This document shows, piece after piece, positions 37,201 through 49,900 of a stretch of DNA of 64,000 nucleotides. Within the stretch, counting starts at the first letter, position 1. Each line of letters opens with the position of its first letter. Under the pieces are notes generated by a model. It was given only the letters and a program-made list of their open reading frames with translations, was not told the DNA's origin and ran no database searches. The position numbers were made by a program, and so were the translations under genes. Source of the DNA: Clavelina lepadiformis (taxonomy: Eukaryota > Chordata > Ascidiacea > Aplousobranchia > Clavelinidae); the NCBI RefSeq assembly GCF_947623445.1, contig NC_135240.1, positions 9,982,001 to 10,046,000 on the forward strand. The letters are read 5' to 3'.

Positions 37201-38082
37201 CAAGTGTGACTTAAAGCAAGTTGATGCACAAGCAAACTTGTAATTGGGAAGTTTCCAAAAAAGTGTGCCTAATTAGACGTTTGACCATGTAATATTTATT
37301 ATATAAAATAGGGTAGCTCAACATAGATGCAAAGAACAACTCAGTGGTTTTTGAGAACAAATAAAGTCTGAATGCTGCTCCACAAGGGCCATAACCACCA
37401 GCAGTAGTTTCGCTTCACTTCACTCCAAGGTTGAATAAAAAACATATGCAGATGGGTAGCAGCAAAAATGGCCTATATGTCAAAAAAGTTTGTTGTAGAC
37501 TGCCTATTTGGTTAATTGCGATGATGAGAATACTTAAACCCTGCAAAATATTGTACTCTTTGTGTCAATTCGTTTTTGCTCCAATTCAGAGATACAGTTA
37601 TGGAGAGGAAAACTTGATTATGTATGAGAATCTCTCTCAAATCCAAAAATCATTTACATTTGTTTATAACAAATGCATTGTGATAAAATAACATCCAAGA
37701 CAATGCTTCATTTCTGATAGTGCGTCGGGCAAGAGAAGACGAGCATTATTATGAAATTTAATTTAAGTTCTCTTTACAGATGAACTGCACCAATTTTAGC
37801 TACATTAGCTACAGCACACTTCAAGTTATGTCACAAATAATTATAATCATCAAATTTCCGCCAAGGATTTTCTAGATCCACCACTGGTAAATATACTTAC
37901 ATATTTTGAAAAATAAACAAAAGAAACCTGTATTTTTTCTTGATGTCTTCAGGAGATGCACCTTTCTCGATTTCAAGTGTGTGGTAAAGCGATTCACCTT
38001 TTGTGGATAAGGATCTTTGATGTCTACCTTGTTCACCATGGCCTACTCCATCATCAGGCCTTTCACCAGGAACATTTGCCAT
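28250..38082 (-). CDS. DNAJC5: DNAJC5, cysteine-string protein (synaptic vesicle co-chaperone)
   Basis: The shared exons are 37928-38082, 34360-34573 and 33896-34040, coding 171 residues plus one base. The J domain is at about 31-97 ([22 protein letters not shown] at 59-61). A linker [15 protein letters not shown] follows, then the cysteine string at 129-152 with 16 cysteines, ending CCCGKCKPD. The string is palmitoylated in family members and anchors the protein to vesicles, where it recruits Hsc70 to SNAREs. Two different last exons fit the same phase: a distal one (28250-28386, ending YVGYQTND; 216 residues in total) and a proximal one (31174-31244; 194 residues). The N-terminus has about 20 extra residues compared with human. 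Confidence 0.95.
28746..28781 (-). CDS. Possible 36 nt cassette exon of DNAJC5
   Basis: On the minus strand, 36 bases coding [12 protein letters not shown] lie between an AG (28782-28783) and a GT (28744-28745). The length keeps the phase between exon 3 and the distal last exon. The surrounding sequence is not coding-like. It could be an optional exon or chance; RNA data would decide. Confidence 0.3.
31174..31244 (-). CDS. DNAJC5: Proximal alternative last exon of DNAJC5
   Basis: After a GTGGCAG acceptor, the exon reads [20 protein letters not shown] and then GSQ and a stop, in the phase left by exon 3. The stop codon overlaps a minus-strand AATAAA (31173-31178), so a polyadenylation signal sits directly at the end of the frame. 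There is no usable GT donor that keeps the phase. The peptide shares a TAQP motif with the distal exon ([10 protein letters not shown]), which suggests exon duplication. Confidence 0.65.
31700..33250 (+). mobile_element. LINE (non-LTR) remnant with endonuclease fragment, in a DNAJC5 intron
   Basis: At about 32310-32570, a plus frame reads [20 protein letters not shown], a stop after EKH, then [16 protein letters not shown], then [20 protein letters not shown] and DFCALSAK. The DFNAH and LIDF motifs with this spacing are typical of the apurinic-type endonuclease domain of LINE proteins. Flanking sequence to both sides looks equally decayed. The copy is antisense to DNAJC5, broken by stops, and has no intact reverse transcriptase. 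Confidence 0.7.
36400..36750 (+). mobile_element. pogo/Tigger-type transposase remnant, in DNAJC5 intron 1
   Basis: A plus frame from about 36529 reads [20 protein letters not shown], then [19 protein letters not shown], with one stop before [15 protein letters not shown]. Just upstream there is [16 protein letters not shown]. The order (a WT-EDM helix-turn-helix start, then PGRxWxxxFxxRxxxISLRxxxxxSxAR) resembles the CENP-B-like DNA-binding part of pogo/Tigger/Jerky transposases. The catalytic domain is not seen. Assignment is by eye. Confidence 0.5.
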
Positions 38083-39250
38083 TTATTACTTTAGCGGTGT
38101 ACTTGTACCTGTCTTTTAATACAGGAGAGTCCAAGGCCAATTTAATGTGTTGTAACAGGGACAACACCACTGTCACTTGTGGTAGCTGTCAGAAGCACAG
38201 TTGTAAGAGTTCTGCTTTTTAATTTGCTATTGCCTATATCGCAAAAGTCTTAGCTTCAACAGTATTTGCCAACAACAAAAACCCAACTACTGTATTCCTA
38301 CTTCAAGCTCACTGTGAAACAAAGCAAAGCTGGTACTAATAGTGGGCACTGAGTAACATTAATTTACAAAATATGTAAATATAGTCTAGCTTGCAGAGTT
38401 GGGTAATGGCACACTCGAGTGCAACTTTTTTGAAACTTAGTAGCACACGTTAAGTACATCAAAATGCACAATATGAGGTATAAATAACCATGCACTTGGC
38501 TAAAATATATATTATACGCATCATTGAGTCAATCTTGGACAAAGATTTTATGCATTTTTACATGATTTGTAGCAGATACACGCCTACACAATCAGGATCT
38601 TGTCGAAAAAAAATGCAATCTGGACGAAAGTAAGGACTGCTTCGCTAATTTACAAAAGTTGAGCAATTGGAGGAATAGAACGTCAATACCAGATGTAAGC
38701 ATATTCTGAAGGAAACTGTAAGAAATGAGGTAATGAAACACGAGTGTATAGAGATGTGGGTTCACTTTATTAACATCCGCATTTTTTTCAGTGTTTAGAT
38801 TTTTTTTACAAAAGCACGTCGCAGGTTATCCAGACATCTGTTCGAGGCAACAAGAACTTGGCATAAATACATTGCTTTACAATTGCTCTGCATAATACAA
38901 GATTGAAAATGTGAAACATAGCTTTAAACACATGATTTTTTTTCGATGAAATAGTGGGGGCCTTTTTTAAATCGGTGTTGGCATAACATTTTTGGTATAC
39001 TCGTAATGCATTCCAAACTGACCTTTGGCAAACACATTGTACGGAATGCACCCTGGCATGTGAGTTATCTTCGATACGACCTATAGGTGTGTGACGATTA
39101 GAAGATATTATACTGTGTTGTTTACGGAAACCGCTTTCATGAAAGGTGACATAACAATTTTGCATGCCTATATTACGTGAGTCATTCACTCAATTTGTGT
39201 GTTAAGTTAATAGCTGCAACATACTTGCAGCTTCAGCAGCCTTGTGCTGT

Positions 39251-39480
39251 AGCTGCTGTGTCAATGTTTTATTTAAATGTAATCGTTCAAAGAAGCTTCA
39301 ATATAATCAGAAATTACAGTTGTCAAGGTGTACAATTAATTCTAAGATTAAGAAAAGCAGAACAACGACCTTGAGGCTCATTTATCATCGAGGATAATAA
39401 ACAATTCAACTTGCAAACATTGTAGTGAAGTGGTCGCCCTTACAGGTTAAGGAACGATAAACAACCATTTCATTACAGGT
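39251..39480 (+). repeat. Dispersed repeat R3, copy 2
   Basis: It is nearly identical to 18562-18792 over about 230 bp, and both copies are in the same orientation. Identity falls off upstream of about 39251 and after the shared CAACCATTTCATTACA. Confidence 0.8.
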
Positions 39481-40446
39481 TCAGTCAAGCGGCGTAAATT
39501 CAGATATACTCAGATATTGAATCCATAACAACTTAAATCCTATTCCGTCTTTCTATTTTTTTAGATGAAGAAGAGCACAGTGTTTCCTTTTTTTTCTAGA
39601 GAGATTGCAATTGGCATAACACGTCTTTGACATACTGGTTATTTACGCCATACTGAAATTCGTTTTACGCATTGCACGGAATGTACCCTGGTTTGAATTT
39701 ACCACTTTTAATGGTTGCGACATAAGTCAATTACCAGCCTGAAAGAGCAAGTTTGAGCCAAGTTTGCTCATCTTAATTAGGCCTACATTTCCAGAAATAT
39801 TAGTGCAAAGTGTGTTACCTGTGTGCACAAGGTTCGTCAACATGAACGCCGAACTCTTTTGTTTTCACGACGATTTAGCCTAAGCTATAATAAATAAAGA
39901 AAAAACTTGTTTCTTGAACGCCAATTTATATCAAATTACAAAGAATTAAGGATTTAGTGAACGCCATCATGCCAAAATTTGCGTCTTAACACGCACCAGT
40001 TCTCGTTGAAAACTTTCTAGCCTATAGGCTAGGCTAGTCGGGATTACCAGAAAGTTAACTTAAGTCGGTAGCCTATACCGGTAAGTTGTAAATCAAGTCT
40101 TTTGAATAACAAAACACAAGTCAAGTCGTTAGGCTAGCCTAGTCTTCTAAAAACGAAAACACAAGTCATGCCTCCACAAAAAGCTAACTCGAGTACTCCA
40201 GTACTCTGGGTGAAATTAAAATTAATTAAGTAAAGCTATACAGGCCTAGCCCTAGGCACAGGTTCCTATTCTGAAAGGGGAACCGGAAGTTATATGCGCG
40301 GTCATGTGCACGCCGGCACGATTGATTGGATACCGGAGGTAAGCAAAAGACGGAAACAGTACGGACTTTTGCGGACTTCCGAATTTGCTCGACCAAATAC
40401 GAAACGATTTTTTTCTGGTTGTCGACCATCAGCAATTCCGTTAGCT

Positions 40447-40700
40447 ATGAAGTGCAACGCTTATATCAAAGAAATAGTTCTCGGACTTTTTCTATACATT
40501 GCAGAACTTGATTTAGTATAGCTTACTTCGAAGTCAATCACTTATTATATCAACGAAATTGTTTAAGGATTTTTTCTTTACAGCAACAAATAAGCTTGAT
40601 TTAGTTTAGCTACGGACTTATTCGTACTAAGACGTTCACTATATGAAGTCCATTGCTTATGATGTCAACGCAATTGTGACTTTTCAATTTTTGCTTGCCT
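40447..40700 (+). repeat. Degenerate tandem repeat, about three units of 80-110 bp
   Basis: Unit starts resemble one another: ATGAAGTGCAACGCTTATAT (40447), CGAAGTCAATCACTTATTAT (about 40530) and ATGAAGTCCATTGCTTATGA (40642). Each is followed by ATCAA(A/C)G-A-AATT/AGT and a T-rich block, and the first two also by AGCTTGATTTAGT-like sequence. Units are diverged. Confidence 0.5.
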
Positions 40701-41934
40701 TGCTCAGAGCTTCACAATCTTATACATCTCGGCCTAGGGATGGTGAACTCTCTAAAGCGCAATGGTTTGGTGATTTTACAACCAGAACCTCAGCCACAAA
40801 TTCCTACAAAGCAAAACTAGAGGGTGTGATACAGAACTTGATTGACAGGAGGGCGATCGAGTTGGTTGAAAAAGAAGAACATCTTCATTTTCCAAATGCG
40901 AGCAAAGAAACCTTTCCCACTGAGTTTGTCGTCAGAAAACTTTGAAAAATTTTGCAAAGTTTTCCTCGTGCGATTATAAGCTACTCACTAAATTATGTAT
41001 AATTAATTTTAGGTCATTTACTCCAATTTCTTTTAAAAAGTTGGTTGGTTCAGTTAAATGCTTGCTGCTAATTTTAATATAACAGATATTTTTATGCAGT
41101 TCCTTTCAAAACACCGCTGCTAAGTACACTTGAGCGGATGTGGATTAGTTTGATATTTTAGCGTCCCACAAACCCGGTAAAGGAGGCTAATTTCTTTGTT
41201 TGTTTAATTATAAAGTGAAATAATTAAAAATGCAATTACTCGGACAATTCCTTTTGGGGTTCCCTGAAATTTTGCGTGTGAGTTTAATTCTTCTTAGCTC
41301 TTAGGCTTAATTTGGCACTACATTTTTGTGTAAAGGTACAGCACGTAGTCTATCACAGACACAATCGCCGAACGTGCTTTAGCCACATATCCCCGTGCAC
41401 ACTAATTGTTTCCTTACTCATTTGTTTACCGTTATTATGCTTCTGCACACCCGACATTTTGTTTAAGACTTCCATACTCTGCAGTCTGGCTCCTACCCAC
41501 ATAAGGTTTATTAACGTGCAATCCAATCTTTGTTCTTTTTTAGCCGATTGTTCATGAATAGAGGCTTTGGGAAGTGCCATACTGAAGTGTGTGGCACCTG
41601 TCTGCACACTCGGGCGTTTCGACACTCGAGTGTTTATCTGCTCAATTAATAGAACTTCCTGAATTTTACATTCGTAGGCTAATATGTTTTGCATTTTTCG
41701 TAATATTTTAAAATGACTTATGTGGGTCACTTTTGCTGCATCTAGTAGCCTATATTGTTCTATTTGTTAAGTTGCTGCTGATTTTGCGTAGTAACGATCT
41801 AATCTTGAGTGTTCCGTTATTCTTCTACCAAAGTTTCGCGCAGTATTGCCAATGATATCAGGTTAAGTAGACAAATTCTATGCTTGTATGATTGTCATTA
41901 CTTTCACAACGGAAACGTATAGATATAGTTAACG

Positions 41935-44069
41935 TTATAATGTATTGAGGACTAAAAGTTGCAGCAAAACACATAAAGCAATAACAAAACTAGCATTCTT
42001 AGGAGACATATAAGATGCCTTAGAAGGAACTTCTACTATAATAATTGTATCGTCGCCATCATCACTCGATTGGATATCCAAATCATTTGAATTAACGCAA
42101 GGAATACCTGTTCAAATTCACAACCCATTTAGGTCAACCGTCGTAAACAATTAACTGAATATTGTAAGAGACCAGCTGGATAAGCATTCCTACCTGGACT
42201 GCTTCTTGTAATAGATGTCAATGTCGTGGTCCAGGAAAACGTTGTAGTAGTTGGGGAAGGTGGTGCAATAAAAGGAATTTCTTTATCTCTGTCTCTGTTT
42301 TTGCAAAGCTTCTTGACACACACATCTTTCCATTTATCGTATTTTGCGTACGATGTATCACTGCGTGGGGCCACCACCTTTTCGGAACTCCTGCAAACAA
42401 TAGACATGTTTAAAATTTAGAACAAAGTTAACACGTTATCTATAGTCATCTTTAGGCCTAATTATCACATTGAGTTCCATAGGATAATCATATAATTTGT
42501 ACAGAGTAGTTTATTTCATGCGAAGAAACGTCACCAAATCAAACTAAAAATACTTCAATATCCATTTGTTTTGTTGACACATGGATGAAAATATTGTTTA
42601 ACCTACTTTGCTAATTTAGTGCTGTTTTTCAAATTAGTGTCAAGTTGAGCGCCACAGTCTTCACATGTGGGGCCGTATTTGTAAGGTGGCCGAGTCCTTG
42701 GTGGAGTTATGTAAGACAGTGAACGTGCTACTGCTGATTCAAATTCGACTACGTTGCCACGGGGTGCATACGCACAAAGCAAAACTGTCGTTTTGTACCA
42801 AGTGACACCATTCAATATGTACCGACCACATGACGATGCTGAGCAGCCAATTTTGAATGTGTTGGCCCAAATGACCTGTAAAATTCCTTCAAGTTTATAA
42901 ATATTTTTTTGGGTTTCATGACATTCCAAACAGTTAAAATTTTCTTTTACTACAGTTAGATTGTCTAAATTGCTCTTTTGCTTAACTGTAGCTAATGTAT
43001 TAATAAATAATTAATTAACGTAGATTGGTACACAAATGACACAATAGACCTTAGATCTTTTGAAATACAGACAACAATATCTATAAGCTATAAATCGATT
43101 TTCTTAAGTCTTACAAGCAAAGCGAACCTGCAAATAATGCCGGCAAACAGACTTGCATACCCTTGTATAGATATCATAATACGCTTTTTCGGACATCCAT
43201 GCTGTCATGACGTCGGAAACAAAAGTTTTCGGAAGACCTCGTGTGTTTTTCCAGGCGAACCAGTTAAAACCGATTTCAGCGTCCAGGACGCTATGGCGTA
43301 TAATGTCTGGCTGTTTCACGCCACTTTCTACGGGGATAAAAGCGAGTTGCTCTCTATAAGAGCAGGAGTTCGTGTGTTGCTCAGCGACCCAAGATAACTC
43401 TTCATCCCAACTCATGTGTTTCATGTTGGTGGCTGGCGGGTCCACAGCGCGACGTTCTTTGTTATGTTCTACTACCAATATTTCCTTCTGTTGCTTAGTT
43501 AGTTTTATATATTTGAGATTAGGCTTGGGTTTCGTAGTCGTGAGAGCGTGGGTTGTTTCTTTCGTCGTTGCCGCTGTGGTGTTGCACACGGGCAATTTCA
43601 TGTATCTGCCGTTCCAGAATCGCCATCTTGCTTTGAACTTTTCCTGAAGTTTCTTCTTTTTGGCCTTATTTTGTTCTTCCTTTGTCTTAGTAGACTTATC
43701 AATTGAAATTTTTCTGTCGTTGTCTTTAACTGCTTTTCCAAGAAGGGCCTTACTTAGTGTTTCAGATTGTCGCTTGACTCTTTTAATATCGACGCGTTTT
43801 GCTTCAGCATGGAACTTTTTTATCTCGGAATAAAACATTTGCCTTGCCCTTAGAATCCTACACCTAATCGATAAGTCTGATAAGGGGCACTTTCCTGTGC
43901 TAGAAAGGTTTCTAGCATTTTCAACTGAATAGACATCGTCGTTTCTTAAATCTTTATCTGCTGGTTTGCTTCCTTTAGCAGGCCTTAAGCATAACTGAAT
44001 GAATAGGCCAACTATTATAACCAGTTTGACTACAGCGGCTACCTCGCCGTCTTTCAGGAACTTATTCAT
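41935..44069 (-). CDS. CAP-superfamily (CRISP-like) protein with GPI-type tail, urabin-like
   Basis: Four exons join in phase: 43128-44069, 42607-42875, 42194-42390 and 41935-42107, giving 526 residues. Residues 11-33 (AAVVKLVIIVGLFIQLCL) are a signal or signal-anchor segment. A basic, lysine-rich and then threonine-rich region runs to about 185. The CAP domain spans about 192-375, with EHNKERR (His202), WDEELSWVAEQHTNSC, RHYLQVIW (CAP1 motif, His311) across the exon 1-2 junction and CAYAPRGNV (CAP2 motif). A Thr/Pro-rich stalk follows. The last residues, SPKNASFVIALCVLLQLLVL, are hydrophobic and end the protein, as in GPI-anchored proteins. Ascidian urabin is a GPI-anchored CRISP-like sperm protein, so this is a candidate relative. 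No cysteine-rich CRISP ion-channel domain is evident. Confidence 0.88.
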
Positions 44070-44572
44070 TTTGACGCAAGAGGAAAATCATTGATAAAAT
44101 AGGTGTTCTGAGTATAATTAATTAAGAAATCATTTGGCAGTTACAATTTTTTTGTGACGACACTATGTGCAAAATGACGTCATTTAAAGTGTCAAAGTAG
44201 GTTTGGTAGGTTTGTCTAAAATCTTTTTCATCATCTATTACAGATAACAACGGCACTTTATAAGCTCGAACTAATGTTTACAAACAAAAAGAAAGTACAT
44301 TAAACAAACGTTATTAATAAATTCGGATTAAAAGTGAAAATCAGCACGATAAATAGGCGATAATGAGATGTGGCAGTCATACCTTAAAAGATTGTCTAAT
44401 TGCGGTGATATGATGACGTTGAGCTCTATGCAGAACAACAAATCATGCAAGTGCAAAAAGTGGCTGCTGCAGACTTTTTTAAAGTCTTCAAATATTTGTT
44501 CGAAGCCTTGGTGCCTCTCAGAATGTTAGCGCACAATGTTAAATTTAGATGACAGTTTCAAGGCAGCAAGTG

Positions 44573-46937
44573 TCACGTGATAATACTAATGAAATCGTCA
44601 AAGTTTAAGCGTCTTGTCTTGGAATATTTTGGGAGGAATTCGCAAATCATTTCCTCGATGTCGGCGTCCGTGAACTTTAACCTTAGCTCGATGAGAGTCT
44701 TACGAAGATCATTTTCGTCGATATAACCGTCCCCTGGAAATAAGAAATTTTAATTTTAAATTGTAACAAAGCGACTCTATTATTGAATGCCTATATTTTG
44801 GACTGTGTAGTGAAGTATGTTATGTATGTCAGATAGTTCTCGAAATCTTGCAGTAATAAAATGTTATCGCCCGGTTTCGGTTTGGATGTTTCATGACCAT
44901 TTGCGCCACCAAGGTGGAGTGAGAAGGCAGCATCTTACCCAAAATAATTCATAATCCGCTATAAAAGCCCCATTTTCCATTTGTTTTATCCGCTAAATGA
45001 ATAAATCGGCGAAAAATCTGGATTGCCTTTTTTCTTGAATTTTAAATCAAAATGGTTTGGTGTGTGTTTTAGTTTTCAAACGTTTGTCGTAATTGTGTAA
45101 GTGAGTTATAAGTATTGAAGAGAACGGAGACAAAAATTGTAAAACAAAACAGCCGTCTTTAATTGCATCGCTATATCTGATTCATACACAAATAGAAGAA
45201 TATGCAAAGAATGATATAGTTTTGGTTTATTTGGATTACCGGTATATAATTGCACAAACTTATCAATACTTGATGATAATGTATGTATGTATGTGTGTAA
45301 AATATCTCTATTAATTCAAATTTAATATCCACAAAAAGTAAAAAATCTCTCTATTAGGGCGCATCGGTACGATAGAATATTAATTACAATTATTAGTTCC
45401 CATTTTCGTCCATAAGCGAAAAATAAATCACGTTATACTTTATGGCTTTCAATATGATCTATGATTTCTCGTTTCTCGTTCAGGAGGAATTTGAGCCGCT
45501 ACGAAGAAGTTAGCCATGAGTTAACGGCTTTAGTGTCGCAAAATGCAATTAATTTGCTGACGTATTTTAGGTAACGAATTCTAATGACATAAAGCATAAC
45601 ATTATGTCTTGCAATAGGTATTATTGCCGAATAATGTCTAACGTGAGCGTGGCAAATTTTAAGGAATCAGAATATCCACGTCGCCCTCCCTTCCCTCCTA
45701 GGTTCTTCGTTTGAAAGTTACAAAAATGACTTTATAAGACAAATTGTTGTATAATAATTTGTCTGGGTCACTTTTCGCAAAAATGGTAAACTTATGGGTT
45801 ATGACTAATGACTGTATACTTGAACCAGCCACATATTAATATACAACGATGTTTTCTAACGACTTCCAAGGTTCGACCGAATTGATTCGTATAGAATATA
45901 GATAGAAATACGAAAAGATAGGAATCAATATAGTCAGAAATACGACCTACCGTTGCCATCAAATCGCTGAAAAACGGTTTCCCATTCTTCATCTGGATCT
46001 TCGTTCTGTGTGGTTAAAACATCATACTAGGCATTATTCGCGAAGTACAGCTCAGCAGAAATATTACGCAATATGAAAAAGATGAAATAAAAAGTACAAC
46101 TGTCACACGGGTCCGCTGAAAGTTTGAAGTTTAAAATTTAGACAGGGTTTACAGATTTTTTTCACCTGGCTTATGTGGGCTAGCATCGCAAGAAAATCGT
46201 TGAAATTTAAACATCCTGTTGAACTTCTATCCACTTCCTGGATCAAATTATGAATTTCTTCATCCGTTGGTTCCTGCCCGATCGCCCTCATCACAATGCC
46301 AACCTCTTTGTGACCTAAGATTCCGAAAAACAGGCAACGCAGCGGTTTTGTGCAATTTAGTTTTGCTGTACAAGAAATAAGCCTATATGACTTATATGGA
46401 ACAAATTACGGAATATTTTCTTCCTTAAGGAAGAAATAATTCAATAAAATTTAATGCTTGTAAACCCTATGTGGATGGCAGCATAACCAATAAATTTATT
46501 TAACTCGTACTTATTGCTCCTGTGTCATTAGGATCCAAAAGATAAAAAGCTTCTTCATAAACTTCAAGAAGCTCCTCTGGCAATTGACTCGCACGCAAAG
46601 AAGGCACCCTAAAATATATTTCACGTTCTTAAAACAAAATAAACAACTGCCGCCTTTCCGAGAATAAAATTTCTGCAAGTAAACTTATGTTGACCTTTTT
46701 GTTTAAAGATACAACAAATTGTATGTCGCAGCTTTAGAAATGAAATTGTTTATATGAATGACGATAATATTGGCTCGAACAGAAATGACCCAAACAACAA
46801 AACAACCTAAACATCTACCTCATTTTCCAGTTTGCTTCTGAGCCGATGCTCATGGTACTAAGGATGCTCACATTGCTGCAATATCGACTCTGATCCCGCA
46901 ACCGTCGTTTGTATTGCCTTGCCTTCTCTTGCGCCAT
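44573..46937 (-). CDS. Calmodulin/centrin-like protein with four EF hands
   Basis: Five exons join in phase: 46819-46937, 46511-46608, 46166-46314, 45951-46005 and 44573-44733, giving 193 residues. A basic N-terminus of about 40 residues precedes the EF hands. EF1 (65-76) is DPNDTGAISHKE, canonical. EF2 (101-112) is DRSSTGCLNFND, partly degenerate. EF3 (138-149) is DGNGDGYIDEND, canonical except Asp at position 12. EF4 (about 176-187) lacks the acidic calcium ligands. The pairing, with NEDPDEEWETVFQRFD before EF3, resembles calmodulin-like and centrin-like proteins. I do not recognise a precise orthologue. The stop lies 503 bp upstream of the CAP gene's start, on the same strand. Confidence 0.88.
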
Positions 46938-49900
46938 CTTTCGGACCAGTGCAAAGGATTAAATAAAGCAGCTTTTCACTTGTTTATTGAAAAGGTTTTC
47001 TTTCTCGTAGGCTTAATAAGCAAAGAAAATAATCGAATTTTTCGCTTGCAGGCAAAAACGTATTGGCAACATTATCGCATTACAAGACATTCCTTCCTCA
47101 CCATTGTTTAGCAAACAAACGTAAACCAGCGTGGAAAGATCGCAAATCGCTGGCTTAATAAGATAATAAGGCCTAATAAGGCTTTATTGAAGGTAAATGG
47201 CTGTTTGAAAAACTTGGCATACATATTAATCAAACCGACATAGCTTCTGCTGACAGTTTTCTGAGTAACACATTTTCAGCCTTATCGTCAAAATACATCG
47301 ACTGTTTTCGCACTGTTCGGTTCCTATTTTCCTTCAACTATTCTGCCATTGCTATATTTTGTGTGGGACTGATGGAAATTTGTTTTTACTGATAATATGA
47401 CCAGAATAAAGAGAATTACAGCCACGTATTTAAACAATTTGTCATACAGGATAACTTAGTCGTTATTCAGTTTGTCGTCGGTGTTTAAACCATGACGCAT
47501 AATACGTACATTAAATAGTTCCACTTCTAACCTTTGCAAAATCTATCAACTTTGATACACCGAAAATCGTAAGATAATTAGAATTAACTAACAGGTGAAA
47601 TCTTTCAACAGTTTTGTCAAGAAATTGAAATTACTGTTTCATGTACCAGCTGCTTTGACAAAAACCATACAACAACTATTGTATAGTCAGCATTACACAC
47701 TGCATGTCTGTAGGATAAATACTAAGGCTGGTTTAATTGCTTCCGTATGTAGTATTTAATATGTGCAGTCGGTATAATGGATAAAACTCATAATTGCACA
47801 ATATTCAAACAACACTACTTCACTCCGATTATCTTCAAAATATGTTGAATGCACGCGCCTTCGTTGTCATCGCAAGAACTCATTGTCATTGCTTTCATAG
47901 ACTATGAAGTGAAGTTGATATATCTTATAACAACGCTTTGGAGATTGACAATCACGTACAATCGACTGGAGAATAAATATTTGCTGTTATCAGTCAATTG
48001 GCATTTTAAAAGGTTTATGCTTTTTGCAAAGCTCTTGTGTAAATATTAACTATACAGAATGGTACTTAATGGAAGGCACCGGGCGCGAGATATCTAGACG
48101 AGGCTCTAAAATTTGTACAACAACGTTGTTACAGTCCTTTACGCCTGTCACACTAAAAATTATCTTGACGTTTTCGTGCTGTTGCTACATGCATTGGTGT
48201 GCACAAGGGCATTTTTGTCTCTATATTTTTTGTCATGGCACGCATTAGGTCCCTGACACCCACTATCAAGAGCGACCATCTTTCAGGGTAATTTGTAGTT
48301 TTAATACACGACGTTGTGGACAGCATTTTTTGAACTAGCCTGGGTGTGAATACGGAAAGATCATGTTCAGACCATAAAAGGAAATAATTTCACAACTGAT
48401 TGCTCCAATTTTAATTGCACCAAGAATGACAAAACGTCTGTAACATTAGAACCGCAACAACCGTTTACTCACACTAACAAGTTTTGTTTAAAAGGTAGCG
48501 CGTTCAATCTCAGCGTTCTATATAAACTTAAGATATAAAGGTTTTGGTGTTCTGGTAGCAATCTACCTATACATGGGAATAATCTTACCTCATTATATGG
48601 ATAGAAACTGGATAAAAATAGAAACTTAAAGCTATAATTTCACAGTTTTGGAATAATTTTGAGAGCTTGGTTAAGTTTGGGCATTATAGTATTGAACAAA
48701 AAGAATTTGCTAATCATCTTTAGTTATGAGATGCTTGTTACGGAGGTTGAATTATTGCGTTGTTGGGATTTAGGTACAAATCCGGTATGATAAGAAAGTA
48801 TTGCATATAGCAGAACATATTACAAAGCAATATAAACCGGCCTGTAGTGAAGTAAACGTGAGACTCACACCCACAAAAGATCATTTTATATATATAGACA
48901 ATGACAAATAAGAGGAATAATTCAAGAACAAATCGCACGTTCAAAGGTTTTTCCCCTGGAGCTTAGTTAACCTATTTGATTACAGAGTAGAAGTGAACGC
49001 ATAGTAACCTAAACCTTACTTCAATCACTTAGTCACTGATAAGAAAAACCTACCTAACTTCAGACAAGACCTATAGGTAAGTGAAATTAACTTTTTATAT
49101 AGGTTTTCCCCTAACCCAGGGATGTCCAACCTGCGGCCCGCCTGAGATTTTTGTGCGGCCCGCTAGTCATTTTCACTCCAAAAGTATGTACTTTATGTAC
49201 CCATTTTTTTTTCTTGAAATTTAATAGGTTTTGCGGCCCATTGAATTATTTCAAGTGACAATGCTGCCCACTATAATAAAAGGTTGGACATCCCTGAGCC
49301 TAACCTATAACCAGGATTTATCTCTAACAACGAGCTGCTTGGCCTATACCTTGAAATAGCCACTTTCTTTAATCTTACCTTTACGTTGGAAAGAGCAACA
49401 TATACAGTACCAAAAATTTAGGAAAGGTCACATCCATTCATTGTACAAAAATTTACGCTTCTTTGATGACGTAATAGCTATATATAAACTACTTTCTTAA
49501 TCATTTCCTAATCATCGTCTTTTATTTATCAATAGAACTGCAAAGAAGCCAGTCAATTTCAACCTCACCACATCGTTCCTTCTTTTCTAAGTCATAATGT
49601 GCTAAACTTAGTGGAATCGTTCTGAGATGGGCTGAAGGACCCCTGGCAACGTTGCAAATAAACATTAAACCCGTCCTGAGTACACAGCGCTCAGTCGGTC
49701 GAGTGCTTTTAACAAACAACTTATAGTTACATGAGCAGCTCATGGACGGATTGTTAAAAACCGAAGGGTTCGATTGTAAGGTGGTCGTGGTCTGACCGTG
49801 GGCCGATTCCCAAAAAGGAAATGCCGCGGTATTTATGCTTTAACGTTATTAAGTGGGATTGAATTTGACAGAACATGTAAACACACGGTTTAATTGATGA

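Larger units (their letters stand above)
38083..41934. other. Intergenic region between DNAJC5 and the CAP gene
   Basis: The right part of the DNAJC5 promoter region starts at 38083. Repeat R3 copy 2 lies at 39251-39480. From 40447 to 40700 a degenerate tandem repeat is visible. A 100-codon frame at 40643-40945 (SYTSRPRDGELSKAQWFGDF and on) begins inside this repeat and has no family I recognise. It may be a fragment of an unknown element. Nothing else is supported. Confidence 0.5.

Noticed and set aside
42218..42420. Overlapping frames on both strands around 42.2-42.4 kb
   Set aside because: They are shadows of exon 3 of the CAP gene, which is supported by phase and homology.
43137..43647. 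Plus-strand frames opposite the CAP gene's first exon
   Set aside because: They are antisense shadows; the minus strand codes a clear CAP domain.
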